Positions 1 to 7,400 of a stretch of DNA of 64,000 bases are shown piece by piece. The position numbers and the translations under genes are program-made. Numbering within the stretch: the first letter of the stretch is position 1; every line of letters starts with the position of its first letter. The notes beneath the pieces are model-generated. The model did not search any database. It was not told where the DNA came from and was given only the letters and a program-made list of their open reading frames with translations. This stretch comes from Lysobacter sp. A03 (lineage in GTDB: Bacteria > Pseudomonadota > Gammaproteobacteria > Xanthomonadales > Xanthomonadaceae): positions 1 through 64,000 of the forward strand of contig NZ_JXSS01000054.1 in assembly GCF_000855665.1 (NCBI RefSeq). Reading direction: 5' to 3'.

Positions 1-65
1 GGCTGACGGGTCAGGCCAACGGCTTCACGCTTGAACTCGTCGCTGAACTTTCTTCGCTTGGACAT
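1..65 (-). CDS. IS3-family transposase OrfA, N-terminal end only (cut by window edge)
   Basis: Reading leftwards from an ATG at 65-63, the first residues are MSKRRKFSDEFKREAVGL, the typical start of the small helix-turn-helix OrfA of IS3-family insertion sequences, which binds the IS ends and is fused to OrfB by frameshifting. An AGGAG-type ribosome site lies just upstream on the minus strand (about 70-75). The IS end probably lies near 105-122, where the sequence changes character. Only 21 residues are inside the window, so whether the element is intact cannot be judged. Confidence 0.8.
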   Translation of the reverse strand, partial: MSKRRKFSDEFKREAVGLTRQ

Positions 66-122
66 GACACTCCTTTTTGCCGATCATCGGCCTTCTTGGA
101 AGTGTCCGCGTTAACGGGGTAG

Positions 123-290
123 AACCCGGCCGAGTTGGGAGGCGCCACGACAAGTGACATCAGGAACGCGGTCTATCTGCTGGGCCAGAACCTGATTGAC
201 CAAGGCTCAGCTGGCGAAGTGGAGATGCGCCGAGCGCGTGCTGAGAGCCTGCTGAGGCCGTACAGGCGTGACATGGGGGTCGCGGCATGA
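123..290 (+). pseudogene. Unidentified 5'-truncated coding fragment next to the IS end
   Basis: After an in-frame TAG at 120-122 the frame stays open to a TGA at 288-290 and reads like protein (SDIRNAVYLLGQNLIDQG..., ending YRRDMGVAA). No good start codon or ribosome site is seen, and the open stretch begins at the presumed IS boundary. The simplest reading is the 3' end of a gene interrupted by the IS. The family is not recognised, and a short real gene starting at the TTG at 135 is possible. Confidence 0.3.
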
Positions 291-417
291 GCGCGGGCGA
301 CCGAACGCCCAAATAGACGAAAGCCGCAACGCGGGCAGCGTGCGTCCTTCTGAGTGCTTAGAGGATTAATCGAGAGCGGGCCCAGTCTAGTACTGCCCCG
401 CTGAGGAAATCAGCAAC

Positions 418-903
418 ATGACCAAAGTTAAGCGCGGTACTGCAAACAGATGGTCGGACGCGGGGAAAGATGGCGTCTTTTTCATCCCATATTCTCTCCT
501 GCGACACCCCAACTTCACCCGGCTGTCGCCATACGGCAACAAGCTAATCATGGACTTGTCACGCCAGTTCACGGGCTTCAACAACGGTTATCAGTGCGCG
601 TCATGGTCGCTAATGAAGGATGCAGGCTGGAAATCGTCGGGCACGCTCCAACTCGCTTGCCTAGAGTGTGAACACTACGGGCTGATTGTTCGCTCGCAGC
701 AAGGTGGCCTCAACCGCCCAACGCTGTATGCACTGACGTGGCGACGGGTTGACCACAAACCGGAAAAGCCGCTTGAGATTGGGCAGACCGTCAAGCCCGG
801 AAGTGACTGGACGAAAGAGGTCGGACCTTTTGATTGGAGGGGAAAGCGGGAGAGTCTGAAGCGTAAAAACTCGCGACCGGCGAAGCTGAAAATAGCTGCA
901 TAA
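418..903 (+). CDS. Small basic protein with winged-helix-like features, accompanied by downstream palindromic repeats
   Basis: 161 residues. The ATG at 418 has a GAGGAA ribosome site nine bases upstream. The N-terminal half (FFIPYSLLRHPNFTRLSPYGNKLIMDLSRQ, residues about 22-50) followed by a SWSLMKDAGW segment and a LECEHYGLI segment resembles the replication-initiator or phage winged-helix pattern in which a planned helix-turn-helix is followed by a strand. The C-terminus is rich in K/R and ends KLKIAA. From memory, close relatives occur on xanthomonad mobile elements; no function is established. Five palindromic 15-mers begin 14 bases after the stop, an arrangement like a Rep gene with iterons or an autoregulator with operators. 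The DNA-binding role is inference. Confidence 0.7.
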   Translation: MTKVKRGTANRWSDAGKDGVFFIPYSLLRHPNFTRLSPYGNKLIMDLSRQFTGFNNGYQCASWSLMKDAGWKSSGTLQLACLECEHYGLIVRSQQGGLNRPTLYALTWRRVDHKPEKPLEIGQTVKPGSDWTKEVGPFDWRGKRESLKRKNSRPAKLKIAA

Positions 904-916
904 CGGTAAATCGCCC

Positions 917-1060
917 GTTCACGCCATGAATAAGATCGGTTCACCCCATGAACTAGTCAGCACTAGCCTTATTCACCACATGAACAGGAAGCGTCTGACT
1001 CATTCACCCAATGAACTAGTCACCACTAAATTAGACCTCTGCCTTATTCACCACGTGAAC
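917..1060. repeat. Five copies of a 15-bp palindromic repeat (iteron-like)
   Basis: Copies at 917-931, 939-953, 971-985, 1002-1016 and 1046-1060 follow the pattern (G/A)TTCA-N5-TGAA(C/T); the last is ATTCACCACGTGAAC. Start-to-start spacings are 22, 32, 31 and 44 bases, so it is not a CRISPR or a simple tandem repeat. Copies 3 and 5 are also preceded by a shared context (TGAACTAGTCA then CACTA and GCCTT), which suggests duplication of larger units. The placement right after the 418-903 gene suggests binding sites for its product or a replication/transfer origin. Confidence 0.85.
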
Positions 1061-1771
1061 ACCTTATAATGGTTACCAAGCGTAGCGTCTTTTCGGGGCC
1101 GTTGTAGACCTCGATTCACCGCTCCAGATCCACCGCTTAAAAGGCCCTGGCACCACGGGGCGCAATTCGCCCGAACACGAACCCAGCGATAACCCAGTGG
1201 GTTGTGCCTGCTGCAGGCTCACGGACACTGTTAAGACCTGTCTCACGTGGTCGTCTGGTAACCGCTAGCACTGGGATGCCGCTTGCCAGTTGGTGCATGC
1301 TGCTGGCTACAAGCTCGCGAAATTTGGACGGATCCCATCAACGGACAAAACAAGAAAACACGCAGGGAAGGGTGCTTCCGAATACGGTTCGCATGTAAGT
1401 GCATGTGATCAAACTGATGTGGGTAGTCATCAGTGTTCCCAAGATCAACGCCCACTTGTGGGCGCCGGTCCCGCCTTGACACCGTGTGTAACGTGAGTAG
1501 GTGCACGGGTTTGGACGCTTTCCCTTTCGCTGGCAGAGGTGGCAATCCGTCCGCCGCTGTCACCATGCGTGCGCAATTCGTAGACCTGTACGCGCGCGAG
1601 GAACTTTGGTTTTGCTTCAGCACGGACGCCACCCGGCTCCGACGGTGACGCGTCGGTCTAAGCGACGATAGCGCCTGGCGAGCGAGGTACATCCCAATTG
1701 TCGCCAAAGGTGACTGAGACCAATCTAGCGCATGCAGTGATTTCGGTTGGGCCCAGCTACTGATCCTCTTC
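1061..1771. other. About 700 bases with no supported gene
   Basis: The stretch follows the palindromic repeats. Frames are open in places on both strands, but none has family resemblance, a ribosome site or amino-acid composition typical of protein. A possible A/T-rich promoter-like patch (ACCTTATAATGG) lies at about 1061-1072 directly after the last repeat. Nothing else is recognised. Confidence 0.5.
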
Positions 1772-2215
1772 CTAGTCACTTAGCAACTTTGCTTTTTGAG
1801 CGTCATATTCATCTTGAGTGATCGCGCCGGAGTCGAGTAGCGCCTTGAGCTTAGGCAATTGCGTATAGATATCCGGCTGGCGATTTTCGATGGGGGCCGA
1901 AACTTGGGTCGCCTGGCCACATGTGAAATGGATGGTCCCAGTGGCGCCCTGCGCGGGCCGGGCAATTAGCCCGGCTTGGCCGACGACTGCGCCAGTTCCT
2001 CGGCTGTCCGACAGGATCGCTTCGTACCCCGTCTTTTTGTGGCAGAACTGGTGAGCTTGCGCTATGAGCTTGGCCACAATCTTGTCTGTGCTTCCAAAGA
2101 TGGTGAAGTTCTGATCAGTCAACATGTACTGACCGCCGCCAAGCGACGTTGGCTCTTTTGCGTGCACTGTGCTGCTGAGGGCAAGTAGACAGATTGCGGC
2201 GCCGATTTTCATCAT
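1772..2215 (-). CDS. Secreted small protein with C-terminal SHOCT domain
   Basis: 147 residues. The N-terminus MMKIGAAICLLALSSTVHA is a Sec signal peptide with cleavage expected after the A of VHA. The middle (YMLTDQNFTIFGSTDKIVAKL) is not recognised; it carries two Cys (QFCHKK and FTCGQ) that could pair in the periplasm. The last 27 residues, LPKLKALLDSGAITQDEYDA plus QKAKLL, are a standard SHOCT motif (short C-terminal, oligomerisation-related domain). Members often sit at the ends of bacterial envelope proteins of unknown role. It stands alone, followed by no minus-strand partner. Function is unknown. Confidence 0.75.
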   Translation of the reverse strand: MMKIGAAICLLALSSTVHAKEPTSLGGGQYMLTDQNFTIFGSTDKIVAKLIAQAHQFCHKKTGYEAILSDSRGTGAVVGQAGLIARPAQGATGTIHFTCGQATQVSAPIENRQPDIYTQLPKLKALLDSGAITQDEYDAQKAKLLSD

Positions 2216-2496
2216 GAGTCGTCCAATAAATTAGGGGAGGCGCGGTCTATCTCCATCCGCGAGCTCTTGGATAATAGACCACGAGGCGGAGTGACAACTC
2301 CTTGGGCGGCGCCGACGGGAACGCTTGGCCGCTGCCTCTTCAGTGCGAAGCTCTTTAGCCTTCTCATCCATTGGCGGTCACGGATGCAGCCGGAGTCTGC
2401 CCACGTAGGCATTGGAGAGAGCAATGCCGTCCTCCATGCGAGAATCCCCGGCGGGGAAGCCCTCCACCTGGGCTGCAGTACGACGGAACCTGCTAG

Positions 2497-2949
2497 ATGA
2501 CCGCACTCAATGACCTTCTCGACTCCTTCCGCTACGCAGCCGTATCCGAGCGCGAAAAGGGCACGTACTTCGAGGAGCTGATTGTTGCCTACCTGCGCAA
2601 CGAGGCGACCTACCGCGACCTCTACGATCAAGTGTGGACGTGGGCCGATTGGGCGAAGTCTCAAGGACTCAGCGCCAAGGACGACGGCATTGACCTAGTG
2701 GCGCGAGTCGCCGGAACCGGCGAGCTCCACGCCATCCAGTGCAAGTTTTACGACCCCGATTACAAGCTGCAGCGCAGGGATACGGCTGACTTAGCTCAGA
2801 GTCCAATGACACCCCGCGCGGCAAGGGGCAGCGGGTGTCTCGACTTTATCGTGCAGGACGCGGAGTTGCCGGTAGAGAAGCGCAGCGAGTTAGCCCACAG
2901 TGCGGTAGATTCAGCGCTCATCCACCGAGGGGAATTGCCATGCGTCTAA
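2497..2949 (+). pseudogene. Truncated Type ISP restriction enzyme, N-terminal nuclease part
   Basis: Residues 1-95 match the start of the single-chain Type ISP restriction-modification family (LlaGI/LlaBIII type): MTALNDLLDSFRYAAVSERE, then GTYFEELIVAYLRNE, then DLYDQVWTWADWAKSQG, and a PD-(D/E)XK core, DDGIDLVARVAGTGELHAIQ-CK. Full-length members are around 1,500 residues with helicase, methylase and target-recognition domains, and all of that is missing. After residue about 97 the similarity stops and the frame runs through unrelated sequence (TPRAARGSGCLDF). The deletion junction is near 2790. It cannot restrict or methylate as an ISP enzyme; whether the short nuclease fragment is made is unknown. 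Confidence 0.7.
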
Positions 2950-3215
2950 TCGTTATCACTGCCGTTCTGTCGATCTTCGCCGCTCCTGCATTGGCCGCTC
3001 AGGGAGAGGTTTGCTCTTCCGCTCCCGCGTCCGTTTCCACTCCCACCCCTTTGAACAACGACGTGGTGTTTAAATGCAAATCAGCCGGCGAGGCCAGCAT
3101 TCCTGACCTGTATGCGAAGGGCTGGCGCGTCGTGTCTGTGTTCCATGAAATTGCGCCGGTGAAGGGGTCCCCCATGCCTCATGCGCAATGGACGGCTGTC
3201 ATCGAAAAGCCGTAG
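2940..3215 (+). CDS. Small secreted protein of unknown function
   Basis: 91 residues from the ATG at 2940, which has a strong GAGGGG ribosome site about eight bases before it. The first 20 residues (MRLIVITAVLSIFAAPALAA) are a clear signal peptide. The mature part is about 71 residues, with two Cys (EVCSSA and VFKCKSA) probably forming a disulfide, and ends WTAVIEKP. It overlaps the last codons of the ISP relic by ten bases. No family is recognised; small periplasmic proteins of this kind are common on xanthomonad islands. Confidence 0.7.
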   Translation: MRLIVITAVLSIFAAPALAAQGEVCSSAPASVSTPTPLNNDVVFKCKSAGEASIPDLYAKGWRVVSVFHEIAPVKGSPMPHAQWTAVIEKP

Positions 3216-3217
3216 GG

Positions 3218-4459
3218 CTACCTCACCTTGAGCAACTGGTCCCACTTAGTCGTGTAAGACGGCGACAGGTGCTCTTGGCGCATCGCCCACTGGCCCGGCT
3301 TTGGCCGGTGGGCCGACGCAAACCCCATGGAACCTCGACCAAATCGCCTATTGGTCTGGTCGAGCACCGCCATAAGCTTGGTGGATCGCGGATCGACGCT
3401 CGCGAACAAATCCGACTGCTGGGTGCCGCAAGGGCTCAAGTCCAGCAGGCCCACGCCTGCCTTTTTGTAAGCGTAGCCCTTGCGATACATCGAGCGCACC
3501 AGTGCCTGGGCCATCGCCAAGACTTCTCGCGTGTCGGCAGATGGAGTGATGAGCTGCATGGCCCGACTGGGATGGTATTGCTTGGCGCCTGACTTGAATG
3601 GGTTGGTGTCGAGCCACACCCACACGCCCCCGGCGGACAGCGATCGAGCCCGCAACTTCTCGCTGGCTCGAATGGCGAAGGTGGCCACCGCCTGGGCCAC
3701 GTCATCGAGCTCGACGACTTCCCGCCCGAATGAGCGCGACACCACGATTTGCTTGCGATCGGGCTCGCTCTCCTCAAGCTGCCCACAAGCCACGCCCTGA
3801 AGCTCCAGCTGAGTGCGTGCCAGCACAACGCCATAGCGGGCCCGAAGTGCGTCGGGGCTAGTGTTGGCGAGGTCCAGCGCGGTGAGGATGCCCTCGGCAC
3901 CCAGCTTGGCCGCCCACTTCCTGCCAACGCCCCAGACATCACCCACAGCGAAGTCCTGAAGCTGATGGTCGCCAGTGATTTCCTCCACTCCCGAGTCAGT
4001 CGTTTTCGCCCGCTTGTTGCCAAGTTTTGCCAGGGTCTTGGTGCTGCCGATGCCGACACAACAAGGAATGCCAGTCCACTTCATGATCCGCTCACGAGCT
4101 TGCCCGGCCACCCGTTCTCGCTGGTCGGCAGGAATGCCATCGAACGACACAAAGCTCTCATCGATGGAGTAGACCTCCACGGCCGGGAAGAGATCGCGAA
4201 GGACTGACACCACGCGCCCCGATAGATCCCCATACAAGGCGAAGTTGGCGGAGCGCACTTTGAGCTGCCGGCGTATGTGGGTTGGCACCTCGTGTATGGG
4301 CTGCCCCATCTTCACGCCCAAAGCCTTGCACTCGGAAGAGCGAGCGATGGCGCAGCCGTCATTGTTAGACAGCACCACCACGGGCTGGCCCCGCAAGGAG
4401 GCGTCAAACACGCGCTCACATGAGGCATAGAAGTTGTTGCCGTCGACCAGGCCCAACAT
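3218..4459 (-). CDS. umuC: DNA polymerase V catalytic subunit UmuC
   Basis: 413 residues, close to the usual 422 of E. coli UmuC. It is a Y-family translesion polymerase that copies past lesions with UmuD'2 and RecA. Visible family features are MLGLVDGNNFYASCERVFD at the start (catalytic Asp at position 6), the palm motif YSIDESFVSFDG with its D-E pair (about residues 97-108), CCVGIGSTKTLAKL-N, and a C-terminal little finger ending KWDQLLKVR. It follows umuD after 19 bases, the standard umuDC order. umuDC pairs are frequent on plasmids and integrated elements, which fits this region. No missing motif was noticed. Confidence 0.96.
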   Translation of the reverse strand: MLGLVDGNNFYASCERVFDASLRGQPVVVLSNNDGCAIARSSECKALGVKMGQPIHEVPTHIRRQLKVRSANFALYGDLSGRVVSVLRDLFPAVEVYSIDESFVSFDGIPADQRERVAGQARERIMKWTGIPCCVGIGSTKTLAKLGNKRAKTTDSGVEEITGDHQLQDFAVGDVWGVGRKWAAKLGAEGILTALDLANTSPDALRARYGVVLARTQLELQGVACGQLEESEPDRKQIVVSRSFGREVVELDDVAQAVATFAIRASEKLRARSLSAGGVWVWLDTNPFKSGAKQYHPSRAMQLITPSADTREVLAMAQALVRSMYRKGYAYKKAGVGLLDLSPCGTQQSDLFASVDPRSTKLMAVLDQTNRRFGRGSMGFASAHRPKPGQWAMRQEHLSPSYTTKWDQLLKVR

Positions 4460-4478
4460 GACTTACCCCTACCCGCCG

Positions 4479-4958
4479 TTAGCGCCGGAACTGCTTGCGA
4501 AAGGACCAAGTAACAACACCCCACACTTCCAACTCGTCTTCCGGTCCAACGTGGATGGTCGCCGTCTCTTGGTTGCCCGAGCGCAGCTGTAGCCCGTCTG
4601 CCGTAGGGCACCACTGCTTGATCATGTAGCCGCCTTGCCAGAGCACCATCACGATGTCGCCGTGCTTGGCGGTGAGCGAACGGTCCACCACCAACGCGTC
4701 TCCAGGGAAAATCCCGAAGTCGACCATCGACGTGCCAGTGTCGGCCTCGACAAAGAACGTCGCGGGCGGGTTGGTAATCACCCGCTCGTTGAGATCCAGG
4801 TCGTCGCCCTCCCCATAGAAATCTTCCGCAGGCGAGGGGAAGCCGCAGGTGGCGCGCGTGGGCAGCAGCGGCAACGGCATGCGTGACAGCGTCAGCCGGG
4901 AAGCTGCAACCAAGCCTGGTGGCACGGGTTTGCGAAGGAGGGCAGAAGTTGCGGACAT
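4479..4958 (-). CDS. umuD: UmuD, LexA-like self-cleaving accessory subunit of DNA polymerase V
   Basis: 159 residues from the ATG at 4958. The cleavage site ATC-GFPSPAEDF lies at Cys38-Gly39, the nucleophile in TGTSMVDFG is Ser77 and the general base in GYMIKQW is Lys114, matching C24-G25, S60 and K97 of E. coli. RecA-stimulated autocleavage gives UmuD', which activates UmuC. The frame stays open upstream to 5066, but those residues do not look like UmuD; an internal ATG at 4880 would leave only 11 residues before the cleavage site. Its arm is somewhat longer than in E. coli. SOS control is expected. The upstream gap has a TTAGTAAT sequence at 5041, a possible half of the xanthomonad LexA2-type site, but no convincing full box. 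Confidence 0.92.
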   Translation of the reverse strand: MSATSALLRKPVPPGLVAASRLTLSRMPLPLLPTRATCGFPSPAEDFYGEGDDLDLNERVITNPPATFFVEADTGTSMVDFGIFPGDALVVDRSLTAKHGDIVMVLWQGGYMIKQWCPTADGLQLRSGNQETATIHVGPEDELEVWGVVTWSFRKQFRR

Positions 4959-5040
4959 GTGTGGCAGGATCCTGAAAAACCATCTCACCGCGCGAGAATC
5001 GCGGGGCGCCAAGGGTAGGCAGGACCCCCAAAGCAATCCA

Positions 5041-5081
5041 TTAGTAATTGGCTGAACAACCACCAAGCGCAGCGCTGGTGG
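5041..5081. promoter_or_regulatory. Divergent umuD / SRAP promoter region with an inverted repeat
   Basis: The 171-base gap between umuD and the SRAP gene contains a near-perfect palindrome at 5060-5081 (CCACCA(A)GCGC, A, GCGCTGGTGG) and, just before it, TTAGTAATTGGCTGAA at 5041-5056, whose left half matches the TTAGTAAT of recalled xanthomonad LexA boxes while the right half does not. Either could be an operator shared by the two damage-response units. This is inference from position and symmetry. Confidence 0.35.
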
Positions 5082-5129
5082 GCTTCTTGACTTGTAAGCT
5101 GTTGCCAGACTTCAACCGGGAGATGGGCC

Positions 5130-6050
5130 ATGTGCTTCTCAGCCCAAGTGTGGGCGAGCTACCAAAATTACGTTCGGCGATTCGGTGCGAACATCGACAT
5201 CGCCGTGTTCCACGAGCTGTATGTGCGCAAGCGCAACGGAGACAAGCTGAAGACCCCCAAAGCCATGGATGTGGCGTTCGAGGCGGGCAAGAGCGCCCAA
5301 GAGGTGGAGATTGCGCGCCTGGTGAAAGAGATCCAGCGCGAGGAAATCGCGGATATGGAGCGTGAGCTGTTCAAGCAATCCAAGCGCCTGGCAGGGGCGC
5401 AGCGGACGCTCAAGACCAAGCAAACGAAGAAGGCCTTGGACGACGAACGCATTTCCACCACCAAGATCGAGCACTTCAAAGGGCGGCTGGCCAAGCTCAA
5501 GAGCTCGGAAGTCCGTCCTTCAGACAGCCGGATTTTCCCGGGCATGTATGCGCCAGTGATGGTGTGGGAAGGGGGCAAGCGGGTCATCAAGCCTATGCGC
5601 TACCAGTGCCGCCCCGCCGGCAAGCCAGCGTTTTACGACCGGAAGTATCCGGGAACCTACAACGCCCGACGCGACAGCCTGGAGGGCTTCTGGAAGGGTC
5701 AATTCGGGCACACGCACGCGCTCATGGTTGCCGACCGCTTCTATGAGAACGTCGACACACCTGACGGCAATGCTGTGTTGGAGTTCGTGCCCAGAACCCA
5801 CGAGCCGATGTTCATTGCCTGCCTCTGGTCGAATTGGACGGGGGAGGGGGAGGACCTACTGTCCTATGCCGCAATCACCGACGAGCCGGAGCCGGAAGTC
5901 GCCGCGGCAGGGCACGACCGAACGATCATCAACATCAAGCCCGAGCACATCGACGCGTGGCTCAACCCGCAAGGTCAGAGCCTGGAGGCGATGTATGCCA
6001 TCTTCGACGATAAGCAGCACCCCTATTACGAGCACAGGAAGGCCGCATGA
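5130..6050 (+). CDS. SRAP/HMCES-type abasic-site crosslinking protein (YedK family, long form)
   Basis: 306 residues. SRAP proteins use the N-terminal Cys2 to trap abasic sites in single-stranded DNA as a stable thiazolidine crosslink. Here the protein begins M-C-F-S-A-Q, so Cys2 is present. Further conserved parts are GTYNARRDSLEGFW (the Asn and Arg that line the DNA site, about residues 177-190), DRFYENV at the position of GFYEW, and FVPRTHEPMFIACLWSNW, where GLW is usual. A charged helical insert at about residues 45-130 (QEVEIARLVKEIQREEIADM onwards) makes it longer than YedK (about 220). It is divergent from umuDC, a frequent SOS pairing. The old name SOS-associated peptidase is misleading. 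Confidence 0.9.
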   Translation: MCFSAQVWASYQNYVRRFGANIDIAVFHELYVRKRNGDKLKTPKAMDVAFEAGKSAQEVEIARLVKEIQREEIADMERELFKQSKRLAGAQRTLKTKQTKKALDDERISTTKIEHFKGRLAKLKSSEVRPSDSRIFPGMYAPVMVWEGGKRVIKPMRYQCRPAGKPAFYDRKYPGTYNARRDSLEGFWKGQFGHTHALMVADRFYENVDTPDGNAVLEFVPRTHEPMFIACLWSNWTGEGEDLLSYAAITDEPEPEVAAAGHDRTIINIKPEHIDAWLNPQGQSLEAMYAIFDDKQHPYYEHRKAA

Positions 6051-6157
6051 GGCACGGATACGCCAAGAAGAAATCCACGCTCTCCCCACTGGGCAATACA
6101 CAGGCTGCTGCCACCGTGGCCTTGGCGGCGGCCGAGGGCCGGATGGACGACAAATAA
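6047..6157 (+). CDS. Putative small protein coupled to the SRAP gene
   Basis: 36 residues starting at an ATG that overlaps the SRAP stop codon as ATGA: MRHGYAKKKSTLSPLGNTQA, then AATVALAAAEGRMDDK. The coupling and sensible composition favour a real translated product, but no family is recognised and it is too short to judge by composition alone. Confidence 0.45.
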   Translation: MRHGYAKKKSTLSPLGNTQAAATVALAAAEGRMDDK

Positions 6158-6169
6158 GCCGGGGATTAC

Positions 6170-6466
6170 TTGAGTGAGCAGGTGGGGTTGCAGTGGAGCT
6201 TGATCACCACTCTCCAATATCTGACTGGGGTTGAGGTCATGACCGCGGCTCACGCGCTGCCCGATGGGTCGGCGGGAGAGGACGGCCTGACGAAGGAGCG
6301 GGTCAAACACGCCATGCTGCTGGCCACCCACTTCTGCGCCAACGCTCACCCCGCGGGGTCGATGATGAGCGCGGGCTTGCTGGTGCCTGCGGCGAAAAAG
6401 GCAAAGGATGACCGCGAGCAAAACTGTGACCTGCCGGTCGGTGAGGGCGCGGTAACCACCCTCTGA
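6170..6466 (+). CDS. Hypothetical protein, about 98 residues
   Basis: Opens with TTG at 6170, preceded by GGGGA six bases upstream, 12 bases after the small coupled gene. It reads SEQVGLQWSLITTLQYLTG, ALPDGSAGEDGLTKERVKHA and ends PVGEGAVTTL, with a plausible helical middle. It is the last gene in the same direction as SRAP and may share its transcript. No family is recognised; the alternative frame on the other strand is less protein-like. Treat as tentative. Confidence 0.4.
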   Translation: MSEQVGLQWSLITTLQYLTGVEVMTAAHALPDGSAGEDGLTKERVKHAMLLATHFCANAHPAGSMMSAGLLVPAAKKAKDDREQNCDLPVGEGAVTTL

Positions 6467-6684
6467 CGACCCAGGCAATCTGGCCATGTCGTCTAGGCCA
6501 CCGCACCTCGCAACCGAATGAGAGTGGAGGACCTCTACCCACGGAAAGTCTGGTGGCGCCGCGAAGGGGACTGGAGAGTCGGGTCTCTCCACCAAGCGCC
6601 GATGACCTGGGCCCGTGCGCCGGGGCCATTTTTAATGGGGAGATTGAATCGCTCCGGCTTCTGTCGATACCTAGCAGCCACCCT

Positions 6685-6801
6685 TCACGGCAGACGAGGG
6701 TTGTCGAGGAATACGCGGGAGAGTTGAAGGTCGTGGTAGTCCAGAAGTTCGCTGATCCGATCGAACAGCTTTTCAGTGGTAAGGTTCGTAGCGCTCATCA
6801 T
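6685..6801 (-). CDS. Putative 38-residue protein with strong ribosome site
   Basis: From ATG-ATG at 6801-6796 the product is MMSATNLTTEKLFDRISELL followed by DYHDLQLSRVFLDNPRLP. An AGGAG sits six bases before the first ATG, which is the main argument for it. Composition is amphipathic and acidic, like a small regulatory or antitoxin-like peptide, or the preserved 5' end of a lost larger gene. It precedes no minus-strand partner; it lies between the SRAP cluster and vsr. Function unknown. Confidence 0.45.
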   Translation of the reverse strand: MMSATNLTTEKLFDRISELLDYHDLQLSRVFLDNPRLP

Positions 6802-6892
6802 CACTCCTGCGACTGTACCGAGATCGCACCATGAGACGCCGTTGACTGAAGAGTGGGAGTGGCCCAGAGGCGCGCGAGTAGGCATGAAGTGT

Positions 6893-7384
6893 TCAGGGGA
6901 TTAGTGTCGGTGTCTCAAGTTGGCTGCATTGAACCGAGTCTGCTCGGGCCCTTAGCTCGGTGCTACCGAGACCGTGCCGTATCCATGTGGCGAGCCGTTG
7001 CCCCACGACTTCGGCATCAAGCCGCACCGCGCATTCCCACACAATGGCGACGCGCCAACCACCGGCGGCCAGCGCCACAATGGTGGTTGTATCCCGTTCC
7101 TGATTCCGGCGCAGTTTCTCGTCCCAAAAGGACGTTCGGGTCTTGGGCAGCCGAAAGAGGGGGCAGTTGTTATGCCGATGCCAGAAGCAGCCCTTGACGA
7201 AAACCACCGCGCGCCGCTTGGCGAAGACCAAGTCCGGCTTTCCGGGGAGCGCCTTGGCATGAAGCCGGTATCTGAGTCCCGCACGCCAGAGGAGCTTCCT
7301 AACCTTGATCTCGGGGGCGGTGTCTTTACCGCGGATGCGGGACATCAGGAGCGAACGCTCCTTGGCGCTCATCACATCAACCAT
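6893..7384 (-). CDS. vsr: Vsr-type very-short-patch repair endonuclease, His64 replaced by Lys
   Basis: 163 residues from the ATG at 7384 (MVDVMSAKERSLLMSRIRG). Vsr enzymes nick 5' of T in the T:G mismatches that arise when 5-methylcytosine deaminates, and are normally paired with a Dcm methylase, as here: dcm starts 16 bases away in the opposite direction. With this start the numbering coincides with E. coli Vsr: the metal-binding Asp51 is in LPGKPDLVF and His69 in GCFWHRH, but the catalytic His64 position is Lys (VFVKGCFWH). RTSFWDEKL and WRVAIVWECA are also family features. The substitution may change or abolish the canonical activity, or adapt the enzyme to the defence module beside it. 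Confidence 0.93.
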   Translation of the reverse strand: MVDVMSAKERSLLMSRIRGKDTAPEIKVRKLLWRAGLRYRLHAKALPGKPDLVFAKRRAVVFVKGCFWHRHNNCPLFRLPKTRTSFWDEKLRRNQERDTTTIVALAAGGWRVAIVWECAVRLDAEVVGQRLATWIRHGLGSTELRARADSVQCSQLETPTLIP

Positions 7385-7400
7385 TTCGTAGAGTCCAGTC

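Noticed and set aside
917-1060. CRISPR array
   Set aside because: Repeats are only 15 bases, palindromic and irregularly spaced, and no cas gene is present.
1243-1779. 178-codon open frame on the minus strand
   Set aside because: No ribosome site, no family resemblance, low-complexity basic composition, in a stretch with open frames on both strands.
5041-5056. A full LexA box before umuD
   Set aside because: Only the left half matches the recalled xanthomonad consensus; reported only as a possible half-site.
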